Source: a virus. From it: 38,818 nt of DNA. Both the position numbers and the translations under genes were made by a program. Positions 16,005 through 24,034 of the stretch are shown here, in pieces; the stretch's first letter is position 1; each line of letters begins with the position of its first letter. The stretch is taken from the IMG/VR virus record IMGVR_UViG_3300046722_000287, positions 1 through 38,818 of that record; one strand, 5' to 3'. Under the pieces are notes generated by a model. That model saw only the letters and a program-made list of their open reading frames with translations. It made no database searches and was not told where the DNA came from.

Positions 16005-18214
16005 TCACGAACCCGAGCTCCGGACCTCCCGCCGGCCTCCGCAAGCTGGTCGACGACATGCGCCAGCGCGGCATCGCCGACGACATGACGCCGGAGGACT
16101 GGGCGGCGATGCGGCGCGGCTTCAGCCAGTGGATGAGCGAGGAGGAGCGCGAGGGGGAGGAGCACGGCGAGGACGCCGAGTTCAAGGAATCGGATCACCC
16201 GCGCGACAACACCGGAAAGTTCGGATCGGGCGGCGGCGGCAAGACGTCGAGCAAGGATCCTGCCAGGGAGGGCCGGATCGCCGCCGGCTTCAAGGGCGGC
16301 ACGCCCGGCGAGCAGGGCGAGATCGCGGCGAAGACCGACGCGGCGGCGGTCGAGCATTCCAAGAAGGCCGGGCTGGCGATCATCAAGCGGATCAAGCGCG
16401 ACTCGTTCCTCGGCAAGTACGCCAGCTCGGACGACGAGTACGGCAACGACCCGTTCACGGTCAGGAAGGACGGCTCGGTCGAGGTCTCGATGCGCGACGT
16501 CGGCCAGTGGGTCAACCCGCCCGGCAAGGAGCGCGAGGAGGACTACGACTGGAAGGTCCCGACCAAGGAAACCGAGGCCAAGGTCAAGGCGGCGGTCGCG
16601 TCGATGGAGAAGGAGCTCGGCGTCAAGATCAGCGTGAGCGGCGGCGAGAAGAGCTACACGTATTTCCGGATCTCCGCGCCGAAGGCCGGCGATGAGTCGG
16701 TGGCGACTGATTCGGCCCTTCGCCTCGCGCTCGACCGCGAATCGATCCGCGAGAAGTCGAAGGACGGGCACCTCCACGTCGCCCGCACGCCGATCTCGAA
16801 GGCGACCGTCAACCCGTACCGCGGCGCGGAGATTCCGAACTGCGAGGAGCTCGGCCTCGACCCCGAGGAGATCTACTACCTGCTGCGCGATCCGGACGAG
16901 CTGGCGAAGGCCGCGGCGAGCTTCAACGGCAAGCCTTTGCTGCGTAAACACGTGCCCGTCAGCGCCGAGGACCACGCCGCGCACGACACCATCGGCGCGG
17001 TGATGAACGACGCCGCGTTCGAGGATCCGTACCTCAAGGCGAGCCTCTCGGTTTGGCCGCAGGACGACATCGACGACATCGAGTCGGAGGCGAAGAAGGA
17101 GCTGTCGAGCGGCTACCACTACCGCGCCGAGATGACTCCCGGAAATTTCCGTGGTATGCGCTACGACGGGGTGATGAGGGACATCGTTGGAAACCACGTC
17201 GCCCTGGTGAAAGATGGACGCGCCGGCCCGGACGTCGTGGTCGGTGACAGCATGGAGAGCCTCATGGCCAAGCCGACCCGTTTCGCCGCCCTCACCCTCG
17301 GCCTGGTCGCCGCCAACGTCGCACCGCTGATCGCCAAAGACTCGAAGATCGAGCTGCCGAAAGGCCTGTTCTCTTCGATCACCACCAAGAACTTCCAGAC
17401 GAAAAGGACCGAGCTGCTCGGCGGCGTCCGCGCCGCGCTCGACGGCAAGCTCCGCAAGGGCCTCGCGCTCGACGCCAGCATGGAGCAGGTCGGCAAGGTG
17501 ATGGACAACGTCGCCGGGCTGTTCGGCGAGAAGGGCGGCGACGAATCGGTCTCCGAGGAGCAGCACAACGCGATGGAGGCCGCGGCCCACGGCGAGAGCA
17601 ACCTCGGCATCCCGAAGAGCGTCGGCGAGGAGTTCGAGAAGGCCGACAAGGGCAAGTCGTTCGACGCCGAGCCGTTGAAGAACTTCCTGCGCGAGAAGGG
17701 CATGGGCGAGGACGACATCAAGGCGGCGTTCGACATGCTGCCGAAGCCCGGCACGGACGCGTCCGAGGAGGAGCAGGCCGAGAAGACCGAGGAGGAGAAA
17801 AAGGCCGCGGTCAGCGAGGCCGTCGAGAAGGAGCGCAAAGCTATGGACGAGAAACTCAAGGGCATGGTCACGAAGACCGCGATGGACGAGGCGATCAAGG
17901 CCGCCGCGAAGACCACGCGCGAGACCGAGCGCGGCATCCGCGCCGCCCTGGACTTCGTCCGCCCCTACGTCGGCGAGCTCGCCTCGTCGCTGGCGCTCGA
18001 CAGCGCCGACGACGTCTACCGCCACGCCGCGGTGGCGATGAAGATCGACGGCGCGAAGGACATCCACCCGTCGGCGCTGCCGACGCTGATCAAGATGCTG
18101 CCGAAGCCCGGCGCGCGCCAGACCGAGCACACCTCGATCGCGCAGGACGAGGCGACGGTGACCGACTTCGAGAAACGCTTCCCGAACGCCACCCGGATCC
18201 AGCCCGGCGCCTGA
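16001..18214 (+). CDS. capsid maturation protease / scaffold precursor (DUF2213)
   Basis: The product is 737 aa from the ATG overlapping the previous stop. Residues 1-60 are helical and acidic. A linker FKESDHPRDNTGKF (61-74) is nearly the same as the two in the portal fusion. Residues about 90-230 form an unrecognised small domain (VEVSMRDVGQWVNPPG region). Residues about 255-420 match DUF2213, a prohead-protease-type family: GHLHVARTPISKATVNPYRG, then LLRKHVPV, then MRDIVGNHVALVKDGRAG. The rest is Lys/Glu/Ala-rich helix typical of a fused scaffold, with a segment ALDFVRPYVGELAS. It would form the inner core of the procapsid and process head proteins. Placement just before the decoration and capsid genes agrees. 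It is longer than usual because of the linker and extra domain. Confidence 0.85.
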   Translation: MITNPSSGPPAGLRKLVDDMRQRGIADDMTPEDWAAMRRGFSQWMSEEEREGEEHGEDAEFKESDHPRDNTGKFGSGGGGKTSSKDPAREGRIAAGFKGGTPGEQGEIAAKTDAAAVEHSKKAGLAIIKRIKRDSFLGKYASSDDEYGNDPFTVRKDGSVEVSMRDVGQWVNPPGKEREEDYDWKVPTKETEAKVKAAVASMEKELGVKISVSGGEKSYTYFRISAPKAGDESVATDSALRLALDRESIREKSKDGHLHVARTPISKATVNPYRGAEIPNCEELGLDPEEIYYLLRDPDELAKAAASFNGKPLLRKHVPVSAEDHAAHDTIGAVMNDAAFEDPYLKASLSVWPQDDIDDIESEAKKELSSGYHYRAEMTPGNFRGMRYDGVMRDIVGNHVALVKDGRAGPDVVVGDSMESLMAKPTRFAALTLGLVAANVAPLIAKDSKIELPKGLFSSITTKNFQTKRTELLGGVRAALDGKLRKGLALDASMEQVGKVMDNVAGLFGEKGGDESVSEEQHNAMEAAAHGESNLGIPKSVGEEFEKADKGKSFDAEPLKNFLREKGMGEDDIKAAFDMLPKPGTDASEEEQAEKTEEEKKAAVSEAVEKERKAMDEKLKGMVTKTAMDEAIKAAAKTTRETERGIRAALDFVRPYVGELASSLALDSADDVYRHAAVAMKIDGAKDIHPSALPTLIKMLPKPGARQTEHTSIAQDEATVTDFEKRFPNATRIQPGA
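16181..16222 (+). other. HPRD linker motif, copy 3 (protease precursor)
   Basis: This encodes FKESDHPRDNTGKF followed by a Gly-rich stretch. It matches the portal-fusion linkers in 10 of 14 positions and lies before the extra domain and the DUF2213 domain. A shared processing or docking signal between substrate and protease is possible. Confidence 0.8.
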
Positions 18215-18260
18215 ACCGGCCTGAACGCGAACCCGTAAGACCTCTGAGGAGAGCCAAGAC

Positions 18261-19229
18261 ATGAGCGGCACCGGCGGCTTCCAAACGCAAGTCACTTCGC
18301 AGCCCGCACCGGCGGTCGCCGGCGACTTCGCCAGCCAGAACCCGTACTTCTCGTACGACGCGGGCGACGGCGGCCTCGTCGCGGGATCGGCCGGCGTCAC
18401 GATCGGCCGCTTCGCGTGGGTCTACCCGCCGCTCGACAGCGACAACGCCCCGCAGGTCGCGCTCAACAGCGGCTGGGGTCCGGTCACGGGCTTCGTGCAC
18501 CGCGAGCAGCAGGGCCTGATCACGAACTTCCTCGGCTTCGCCGGCATGGTGATCCCGAAGGGCTTCCAGATGACGCTGATGAACGGCGGCGACTTCTGGG
18601 TGGTCAACGACGGCTCGACGACGGCGCAGATGGGCCAGAAGGCGTTCGCGAACCTCAACACCGGCCAGGTCTCGTTCGGCACGGCGGGCTCGCCGCCGAG
18701 CAGCGCGACCGACTCCGGCGGCGCGGTGGTCAACACCACGCTGACCCTGGTCGGCGGCGTCGTCGACAACGTCCTGACCGTCGCCTCGGTCTCGGCCGGC
18801 GTCGTCTACCCGGGAGCGGTCCTGAGCTCGAACGCGGTCGGCGTCGTCCAGCCGTACGGCTCGGGCGGCACGACCGGCACCGGCGGCGCGGGCACCTACC
18901 TGCTCAGCATCGGCGAGCAGACCGTCGCGGCGGGCACCACGATCGGCGGCAACTACGGCGTCTACACCGTGGGAACCGCCACCGGCACGTTCACGGTCGG
19001 CATGCTGCTCACCGGCGGCACGACGCTGCCGACCGTCCCGCCCCCGGCCCTGACGGTCCTGATCTCGGGCACCGGCGGCAACGGCTCGACGTTCGCGACC
19101 TCCGGCGGAGCCGTCGCGCAGACCTCCCACGCCCTCGTGGGCAGCTCCTCGGTCGAGACGAAATGGTACGCGATGTCGCAAGGCATCGCGGGCGAGCTGA
19201 TCAAGATCAGCGACCACCCGACCGGCTGA
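18261..19229 (+). CDS. capsid decoration / cement-type protein carrying inserted beta modules
   Basis: The product is 322 aa, with a GAGGAGAG ribosome-binding sequence upstream. The N-terminal part (FASQNPYFSYDAGDGGLVAG, then GRFAWVYPP, then GFVHREQQGLI) and the C-terminal part (SSVETKWYAMSQGIAGELIKIS) together resemble the structural cement proteins found just before DUF2184 capsid genes. Between them is a Gly/Thr-rich region of about 130 residues with two copies of the module also found in tail proteins (one with GTGGAGTYLLS, one degenerate). No enzyme motif is present. It is expected to bind the outside of the capsid lattice, with the modules projecting outward. Confidence 0.82.
   Translation: MSGTGGFQTQVTSQPAPAVAGDFASQNPYFSYDAGDGGLVAGSAGVTIGRFAWVYPPLDSDNAPQVALNSGWGPVTGFVHREQQGLITNFLGFAGMVIPKGFQMTLMNGGDFWVVNDGSTTAQMGQKAFANLNTGQVSFGTAGSPPSSATDSGGAVVNTTLTLVGGVVDNVLTVASVSAGVVYPGAVLSSNAVGVVQPYGSGGTTGTGGAGTYLLSIGEQTVAAGTTIGGNYGVYTVGTATGTFTVGMLLTGGTTLPTVPPPALTVLISGTGGNGSTFATSGGAVAQTSHALVGSSSVETKWYAMSQGIAGELIKISDHPTG
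18725..18935 (+). repeat. shuffled beta module, copy 1 (decoration protein)
   Basis: It encodes TLTLVGGVVDNVLTVASVSA... through GTGGAGTYLLSIGEQTV. It shares the LTVxxVxxG start, the GTGGxGTY turn and the terminal Q-x-V with the copies at 23588, 24247, 24864, 25932 and 34388. Confidence 0.7.
18958..19120 (+). repeat. shuffled beta module, degenerate copy 2 (decoration protein)
   Basis: It encodes GTATGTFTVGMLLTGGTTL... through ISGTGGNGSTFATSGG. The order of short strands and the GTGG turn is kept, but the match is weaker than in the other copies. Confidence 0.45.
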
Positions 19230-19278
19230 CCGGCGTAGGACAACTCGGCCCAGAGAACACATCGCACAGGAGCCCACG

Positions 19279-20373
19279 ATGAACCTCCAAGAAGCCCGCG
19301 CCCAGTTCCAGGCCGACAAGCCGATGCTGGCGGCGCGCGGCGTCGTCCTTCCGGGCGTCGACCGCTACCTCACGCCGGCGGAGAAGGCGGACTTCCGGAT
19401 CGCGATGGACGCCATCCCGGGCCTCGCCACCGACCCGTCCTCGGCGATCCCGGCGATCCTGACCACCGCGATCGACCCGCAGGTCATCCACGTGGTGTTC
19501 TCGCCGCTGGCCTTCGGCAAGATCCTCGGCGAGCAGAAGCGCGGCGACTGGCTCGAGGAAACCCGGATGTTCCCGGTCGTCGAGATGACCGGCGAGGTGT
19601 CGAGCTACGGCGACTTCAACAACAACGGCCGCGCCGGCATCAACATGAACTGGCCGCAGTTCCAGTCGTACCTGTTCCAGACCTTCGTGCGCTACGGCGA
19701 GCGCGAGCTGGAGCGGGCCGGCCTCGGCAAGATCAACTACGTCAGCGAGCTCGACATCGCGGCGGCCTCGCTCCTCAACCGCTTCCAGAACCTGACCTAC
19801 GCCTTCGGCGTCCAGACGCTGCAGAACTACGGGATCATCAACAACCCGTACCTGTCGGCGTACCTGACGCCGGCGACCAAGGCGGCGGGCGGCACGGCCT
19901 GGTTCACCGCGGGCGGCTCGCCGAACGCGACGGCGAACGAGGTCTACAACGACGTCGTCGCGCTGTGGCAGCAGGTCATCGCGCAGACGCAGGGCGCGGT
20001 CGACATGAACCAGAAGGCGACGCTCGCGCTGTCGCCGCAGAGCGCGCTCGCGACCAAGTTCGCGAACTCGTTCGGCGTCTACGTCTCCGAGCTGCTGAAG
20101 ACCGGCTTCCCGAACATGAAGGTCGAGCAGGCTCCGCAGTACGGCACGCAGACCGCGACCAACCCGCAGGGCGCCTCGACCGCGGGCAACGTCGTGCAGC
20201 TCATCCTCGACGACGTCGACGGCCAGCAGGTCGCCTACGCCGCGTTCAACGAGAAGCTGCGCGCGCACAAGATCATCCCGGAGCCGTCGGCCTGGCAGCA
20301 GAAGAAGACCAGCGGCTCGTGGGGAACGATCACGCGGATGCCGGTCGGCATCTCGCAGATGATCGGCATCTAG
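19279..20373 (+). CDS. major capsid protein (DUF2184)
   Basis: The product is 364 aa, with CAGGAG upstream of the ATG. The sequence matches the DUF2184 capsid family (HK97-like fold): VIHVVFSPLAFGKILGEQKR, then EVSSYGDFNNNGRAGINMNW, then QSYLFQTFVRYGERELERAG, a C-terminal PQGASTAGNVVQLI region and the end TRMPVGISQMIGI. It forms the icosahedral shell. Order is protease, decoration protein, capsid, as usual. It is followed by a 153-base gene-free spacer with strong hairpins, the longest gap in the window. Confidence 0.92.
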   Translation: MNLQEARAQFQADKPMLAARGVVLPGVDRYLTPAEKADFRIAMDAIPGLATDPSSAIPAILTTAIDPQVIHVVFSPLAFGKILGEQKRGDWLEETRMFPVVEMTGEVSSYGDFNNNGRAGINMNWPQFQSYLFQTFVRYGERELERAGLGKINYVSELDIAAASLLNRFQNLTYAFGVQTLQNYGIINNPYLSAYLTPATKAAGGTAWFTAGGSPNATANEVYNDVVALWQQVIAQTQGAVDMNQKATLALSPQSALATKFANSFGVYVSELLKTGFPNMKVEQAPQYGTQTATNPQGASTAGNVVQLILDDVDGQQVAYAAFNEKLRAHKIIPEPSAWQQKKTSGSWGTITRMPVGISQMIGI

Positions 20374-20430
20374 GAAATACCTGGAGGGGCTCGGCACGAC
20401 TCGCGAGGTCTCCGGCGCGGACTTATAGGG

Positions 20431-20507
20431 GTCCGCCGAACCGGGCGACACCGCCGCCCACGAAGGGCGGACAGGACGTCCGGGGAAGGTTCTGAGAACC
20501 GGCCCCG
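20431..20507 (+). promoter_or_regulatory. hairpin cluster downstream of the capsid gene
   Basis: The 153-base spacer (20374-20526) holds no gene. It contains GTCCGCC (20431-20437) complementary to GGCGGAC (20466-20472), an alternative CCGCCC/GGGCGG hairpin (20454-20470), a GGACGTCC palindrome (20474-20481), and a strong stem CGGGG-aa-GGTTC / GAACC-gg-CCCCG (20481-20507, loop TGA). No T-run follows, so a classical intrinsic terminator is unlikely. mRNA processing, stabilisation of the capsid message or partial attenuation fit better. Confidence 0.55.
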
Positions 20508-20526
20508 TAGCTTTGAGGAGAGACTG

Positions 20527-21108
20527 ATGGCGGCAGCGGCGAGGAAGCTCCAACCGACGACGGCGAAGGTCGAGACCCGGGCGGCGCCGCGCGCCTCCGG
20601 GGCGACGGTCACGGTCGGCTGCAAGGTCGGGCTCGGGATGTACCTGCAGCTCCAGAACAGGCGCGAGGAGACCGAGGACACGCCGGGCGGCACGCGCAAG
20701 CGCGTCTACCACGACAAGGTCGGCGTCCGTTACCACGTCGCCGGCCCGGAGCGGCCGCGCGGCTCGCCGCCGGCGGGCTACAAGATGCCGATCGTCGTCT
20801 CCGGCGCGGCGCTGACCTCCAACATCCCGGCCGACTTCTGGGACAAGTGGCTGGAGCAGAACAAGGACGCGCCCTACGTCACCGGCGGCTTCGTGTTCGC
20901 GCACTCGCGGCGCTCCGACGTCGCGGACGAGGCGCGCGAGAAGGTCGGCCTGACGACCGGGCTCGAGCCGCTCAACCCCGAAAACGACGCGCGGATGCCG
21001 AAGCCGATCGGCTCGGGCGTCGGCGGCATCAACGTCGCGGACGAGATGCGGCCGCGCCTGCGGAGCGCCCAGGAAGAGCTGGAGGAGGCGGACGCGGACA
21101 GCGTCTGA
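20527..21108 (+). CDS. conserved phage protein of the head-neck region, function unknown
   Basis: The product is 193 aa, with GAGGAGAG upstream of the ATG. A Lys/Ala-rich start is followed by a beta strand (TVGCKVGLGMYLQLQN), then YKMPIVVSGAALTSNIPADFWDKWLEQNKDAPYV, given here as a continuous region rather than a motif, then a charged C-terminus (EELEEADADSV). It resembles conserved phage proteins between the capsid and DUF4054 connector genes. No catalytic motif is visible. A neck or head-completion role is inferred from position. Confidence 0.75.
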   Translation: MAAAARKLQPTTAKVETRAAPRASGATVTVGCKVGLGMYLQLQNRREETEDTPGGTRKRVYHDKVGVRYHVAGPERPRGSPPAGYKMPIVVSGAALTSNIPADFWDKWLEQNKDAPYVTGGFVFAHSRRSDVADEAREKVGLTTGLEPLNPENDARMPKPIGSGVGGINVADEMRPRLRSAQEELEEADADSV

Positions 21109-21117
21109 ACTCCCTCG

Positions 21118-21204
21118 ATGGCGGGCAAGGTCAGGGAGTTCTGGGAGCTTAAGAAGGGCCATCCCCTGGTCGCGAGCGGGCACCTCCTGCTGAAGGAGGA
21201 CTGA
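21118..21204 (+). CDS. tiny protein (28 aa)
   Basis: ATG at 21118 and TGA at 21202-21204 encode MAGKVREFWELKKGHPLVAS plus eight residues. It fills the gap between two clear genes almost exactly, and its last codons contain the AAGGAGGA site of the next gene. The sequence is amphipathic and not low-complexity. Translation would help load ribosomes on the downstream GTG start. Function is unknown, and chance cannot be excluded at this size. Confidence 0.5.
   Translation: MAGKVREFWELKKGHPLVASGHLLLKED
21193..21200 (+). promoter_or_regulatory. strong ribosome-binding site deciding a GTG start
   Basis: AAGGAGGA lies 7 bases before GTG at 21208. This near-perfect Shine-Dalgarno supports GTG rather than any later start for the DUF4054 gene. 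Confidence 0.8.
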
Positions 21205-21207
21205 GCC

Positions 21208-21687
21208 GTGGCCGCGGTCGTCACCTACAGCTACGCGACGTGGACCGGGATGTTTCCCGAGTTCTCCGGCTGCACCGACGCGCAGGGCCTGGGCTTCTTC
21301 AACCGCGCGACGCTGATGTTCACCAACACGCAGGGCAACCCGGCGTTCTGCGACGGCAACATGGAGGCGCTGCTCTACCTCCTGACCTCGCACGTCGCCT
21401 GGCTGAACGCGCCGCGCGACGCGAGCGGCAACCCGGCGGCGAGCGGCCAGCCCGCGCCGAGCGTGGTCGGTCGGATCTCCAACGCCAGCGAGGGCTCGGT
21501 CTCGGTCGCGACCGAGTGGAACGGCTCCGGCTCGCCGTCGCAGGCCTGGTTCCTGCAGACCCGGTACGGCGCGGAGTTCTGGCAGGCGACGGCGCAGTAC
21601 CGCGCCGCGCGCTACCAGGCGCGGCCGACCGTGGTCGGCGACGTCGCCTTCCCGGGGCCGGGCTTCGTCCGCGGCGGGAGGTGGTGA
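21208..21687 (+). CDS. head-tail connector (DUF4054)
   Basis: The product is 159 aa from GTG, set by a strong ribosome-binding site. The pattern YATWTGMFPEFSG, then a helix with FFNRATLMF, then LLTSHVAWL and GRISNASEGSVSVATEWN followed by AWFLQTRYGAEFWQ matches the DUF4054 family, adaptor-type proteins at the head-tail joint. It ends in a TGATG overlap with the next gene. Role in the neck is by family and position. Confidence 0.85.
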   Translation: MAAVVTYSYATWTGMFPEFSGCTDAQGLGFFNRATLMFTNTQGNPAFCDGNMEALLYLLTSHVAWLNAPRDASGNPAASGQPAPSVVGRISNASEGSVSVATEWNGSGSPSQAWFLQTRYGAEFWQATAQYRAARYQARPTVVGDVAFPGPGFVRGGRW

Positions 21688-22202
21688 TGCGGCTCTCCGG
21701 GGGCGAGAAGTTCGAGGCGGCGATCCGCGACATCGCGTCGAAGCTCGCCGGCGGGGCGTCGACGCTCCGGGTCGGCTTCCTGGAGGGAGCGACCTACCCG
21801 GCGCGGCCCAAGGCGGCGCTCCGGAAGGCGTACGCGAAGAAAAAGACCGCGGGAGCCATCGAGGGCAGCCCCGGGACGATCAACGTCGCCAGCGTCGCGT
21901 TCTTCCAGGAGTTCGGCACCGGGACGATCCCGCCGCGGCCGTTCTTCCGGACCATGATCCGCGAGAAGAACGCGGAGTGGGGTCCGGCGTTCGCGACCCA
22001 GCTTCGGCTCACCGACTACGACGTACCGCGTTCGATGGAGATCCTCGGCGCGGGAATCGCGGGCCAGCTCCGCGAGAGCATCATCGAGACCAACTCGCCG
22101 CCCTTGGCGGCGTCGACCGTAGCGCGTAAAGGATTCAGCAAGCCGCTGATCGACACCTCGCACATGATCAACTCGATCGACCACGCGGTCGTCGAACGAT
22201 AG
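21687..22202 (+). CDS. tail completion / neck protein (HK97 gp10-like)
   Basis: The product is 171 aa from the ATG overlapping the upstream stop. An N-terminal helix is followed by LRVGFLEGATYP, then VASVAFFQEFGTGTIPPRPF, then IIETNSPPLAASTVARKGF and KPLIDTSHMINSI. This order (FxEFGTxxxPxRPF, then NSPPLxxSTxxRKG, then LIDTxxMxxSI) is typical of gp10-like head-tail joining proteins. It would link connector and tail. Placement between DUF4054 and the terminator gene agrees. Confidence 0.88.
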   Translation: MRLSGGEKFEAAIRDIASKLAGGASTLRVGFLEGATYPARPKAALRKAYAKKKTAGAIEGSPGTINVASVAFFQEFGTGTIPPRPFFRTMIREKNAEWGPAFATQLRLTDYDVPRSMEILGAGIAGQLRESIIETNSPPLAASTVARKGFSKPLIDTSHMINSIDHAVVER

Positions 22203-22213
22203 GAGCCGAAACG

Positions 22214-22489
22214 ATGGTCACGAAGAACACTCTCTGGGAGACCGCGAAGGGCGAGCTGCAGTCGGACAAGTTCGACACGCTCGGAACCAAGTCGGGCGGC
22301 ACCATCGGCTTCTCCGGCAACACGCCGATCCCGCCGCCCGCGGCGCAGACCCCGGTCACGCTGACCCCGCCGACCAGGGTGACGGTGACCAGCGCCTACG
22401 GCTTCCAGACCGGCGCGCAGTTCAACGCCCTGCTCAGCACGGTCAACGCCATCGTCTCGCTGCTCACGACCCGGGGCGACTGGAAGTGA
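22214..22489 (+). CDS. small phage protein with IGFxGxTP motif
   Basis: The product is 91 aa. It holds the IGFSGNTPIPPP segment seen in many small phage proteins linked to head fibres or decoration, followed by a Thr/Pro/Val-rich strand region and a C-terminal helix (FNALLSTVNAIVSLLTTRG) that could trimerise. No signal peptide or catalytic residues are visible. A fibre or attachment role is likely but not shown. Five-base spacing and codon use match the cluster. Confidence 0.7.
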   Translation: MVTKNTLWETAKGELQSDKFDTLGTKSGGTIGFSGNTPIPPPAAQTPVTLTPPTRVTVTSAYGFQTGAQFNALLSTVNAIVSLLTTRGDWK

Positions 22490-22490
22490 G

Positions 22491-23453
22491 ATGCGCTGGA
22501 TCGCGTCGTTTCCCTGCTGGGGGGAGGAGTACGCGCGCCGCGCGGTCCGCGGCCCGCTCCGCAGCGTGGTCGAATCGATGCGCCGCGCCGGGATCGCCTC
22601 CGACGGCCTGGTCCTGATCAACACCGACGACTGGCGGCACTTCCGGGAGTTCGAGCGCGGCTGCCCCTACGAGGTCCAGTTCTGGCGCGTCCCGGCCGAG
22701 ATCAAGCGCGGCAGCGACGAGCAGTACAACATCTTCGGCAACTGCCACCGCCACGCGATCGACGCGGCGCGGCCGGGCGACCGCGTCGCCTTCATGTGCG
22801 GCGACATGACGGTCTCGCTCGACGCCTTCGCGGCGGCCAAGAGGATCTTCGCCTCCGGCGAGAAGAAGCTGATCGTCGCGGCGGCGAGCGGGGTCAGCGC
22901 CGACGCGCCGCTGCGGGACTCGGCCGGGCTGCTGACCTGGTCGATGGCGAACCTGGCGCCGATGTGCCGCGACCTGTTCTGGGGCACGGGCAAGGGGCTG
23001 TTCCCGTGGTGCGTCTACTTCCAGCACCGGGGCGGGATCGACTTCCGCGGCTTCCACCTCCACCCGGCGTTCTGCGTCAAGCGCGAGGGCCTGACGTTCC
23101 GCGGCTCGACGGTCGACTACGACATCTCCTCGCAGTTCGAGGAGGCGGAGATCCACGTCGCGCGGGATCCGCGCGAGATGGCGATGGTCGCGCGCGCGGT
23201 GCCGGGGACGCGGGACAGCGGACACATCCGGATCGGCACGCTCGCGCTCGTGACCTGGGCGGTCTCGATGGGGCGGTTCGCGCTGCCGCGGCACTTCTGG
23301 CAGTTCGCCCAGCAGATCACGCTCGTCGGCGAGCCCGACCCGGACAACCAGCGGCTCGCGGACCGGACGCTGCGCTGGATCGACCGCGCGAGGCGCGGCG
23401 CCGAGCGGCGGCAGGCGCTCGAGTTCTACCGGGCGGCGAGGAGGGCGGCGTGA
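22491..23453 (+). CDS. putative glycosyltransferase-like protein (GT-A type)
   Basis: The product is 320 aa. It starts MRWIASFPCWGEEYARRAV, then has a strand with LVLINTDDW, an N-x-x-x-H segment, GDRVAFMCGDMTVS (an acidic D-x-x-x-S turn at the place of a GT-A metal site) and EKKLIVAAASG. This order resembles GT-A sugar transferases seen in phage clusters; a classical DxD is not certain. It interrupts the neck genes and is coupled to the next gene by GTGA. It could modify a virion or surface polysaccharide; the acceptor is unknown. The alternative is a conserved phage protein with a related fold and no transferase activity. Confidence 0.6.
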   Translation: MRWIASFPCWGEEYARRAVRGPLRSVVESMRRAGIASDGLVLINTDDWRHFREFERGCPYEVQFWRVPAEIKRGSDEQYNIFGNCHRHAIDAARPGDRVAFMCGDMTVSLDAFAAAKRIFASGEKKLIVAAASGVSADAPLRDSAGLLTWSMANLAPMCRDLFWGTGKGLFPWCVYFQHRGGIDFRGFHLHPAFCVKREGLTFRGSTVDYDISSQFEEAEIHVARDPREMAMVARAVPGTRDSGHIRIGTLALVTWAVSMGRFALPRHFWQFAQQITLVGEPDPDNQRLADRTLRWIDRARRGAERRQALEFYRAARRAA

Positions 23454-24034
23454 ACCTCCACGGCGTCGTCCAGGGCAACATCACCGCGGTCAACCCGACG
23501 GTCCCGGTCGGCCTGCGCGTCAGCACCGGGCAGGAGGCGACCTCGCCGGACGGCAAGCGCGTCCCGCTGTTCGCGACGCCGGGCGAGTTCACCGGCACGA
23601 TCGCGGGCGGGATCCTGACGGTCACGGCGGTCGGCGCGGGCAGGCTGCTGCGCGGCCAGGCGCTCGCCGGCGAGACGGTCGCGGCGGGGACGACGATCCT
23701 CGGGCAGATCTCCGGCAACGCCGGCGGCGTCGGGGTTTACTCGGTGAGCGGCAGCCAGGTCGTCGCCGAGGAGCTGATGACGACCTCGCTCGCGGTGCCG
23801 GCGCAGATCCAGGCGCTGACGTTCCGCGACATCACGCAGATCGAGAGCCTCAACCTCCAGGGCACGCGGCGGGCGATCTACTTCTACGGCGCGGTCGACG
23901 GGCTGGTGCGCCCGGGCGGCAAGGGCGGCGACCTCGCGACGTTCCCCGACGGGAGCGTGTGGCTGGTCGCGATCGTGCTAGAAAGCTGGCCGGACTGGTG
24001 CAAGGTCGCGGCGACGCTGCAGAACAACGGATGA
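23450..24034 (+). CDS. phage neck/tail structural protein with inserted beta module
   Basis: The product is 194 aa from GTG overlapping the upstream stop. The N-terminal part (NLHGVVQGNITAVNPTVPVG, then DGKRVPLFATP) and the C-terminal part (VPAQIQALTFRDI, LNLQGTRRAIYFYG, GGDLATFPDG, VLESWPDWCKV) together form a conserved phage family seen near tail terminator genes. Residues about 47-113 are a foreign-looking module starting FTGTIAGG that splits this family between VPLFATP and VPAQIQAL. Function is unknown; structural by context. The gene overlaps the next by ATGA. Confidence 0.8.
   Translation: MNLHGVVQGNITAVNPTVPVGLRVSTGQEATSPDGKRVPLFATPGEFTGTIAGGILTVTAVGAGRLLRGQALAGETVAAGTTILGQISGNAGGVGVYSVSGSQVVAEELMTTSLAVPAQIQALTFRDITQIESLNLQGTRRAIYFYGAVDGLVRPGGKGGDLATFPDGSVWLVAIVLESWPDWCKVAATLQNNG
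23588..23788 (+). repeat. shuffled beta module, copy 3
   Basis: It encodes FTGTIAGGILTVTAVGAG... through GGVGVYSVSGSQVVAEELM. It is inserted inside an otherwise continuous conserved protein, which argues for transfer as a unit. Confidence 0.75.

Noticed and set aside
20481-20507. Intrinsic terminator after the capsid gene
   Set aside because: The stem is strong but is followed by GTAGCTTTGAGG and not a T-run, and essential neck genes follow on the same strand.
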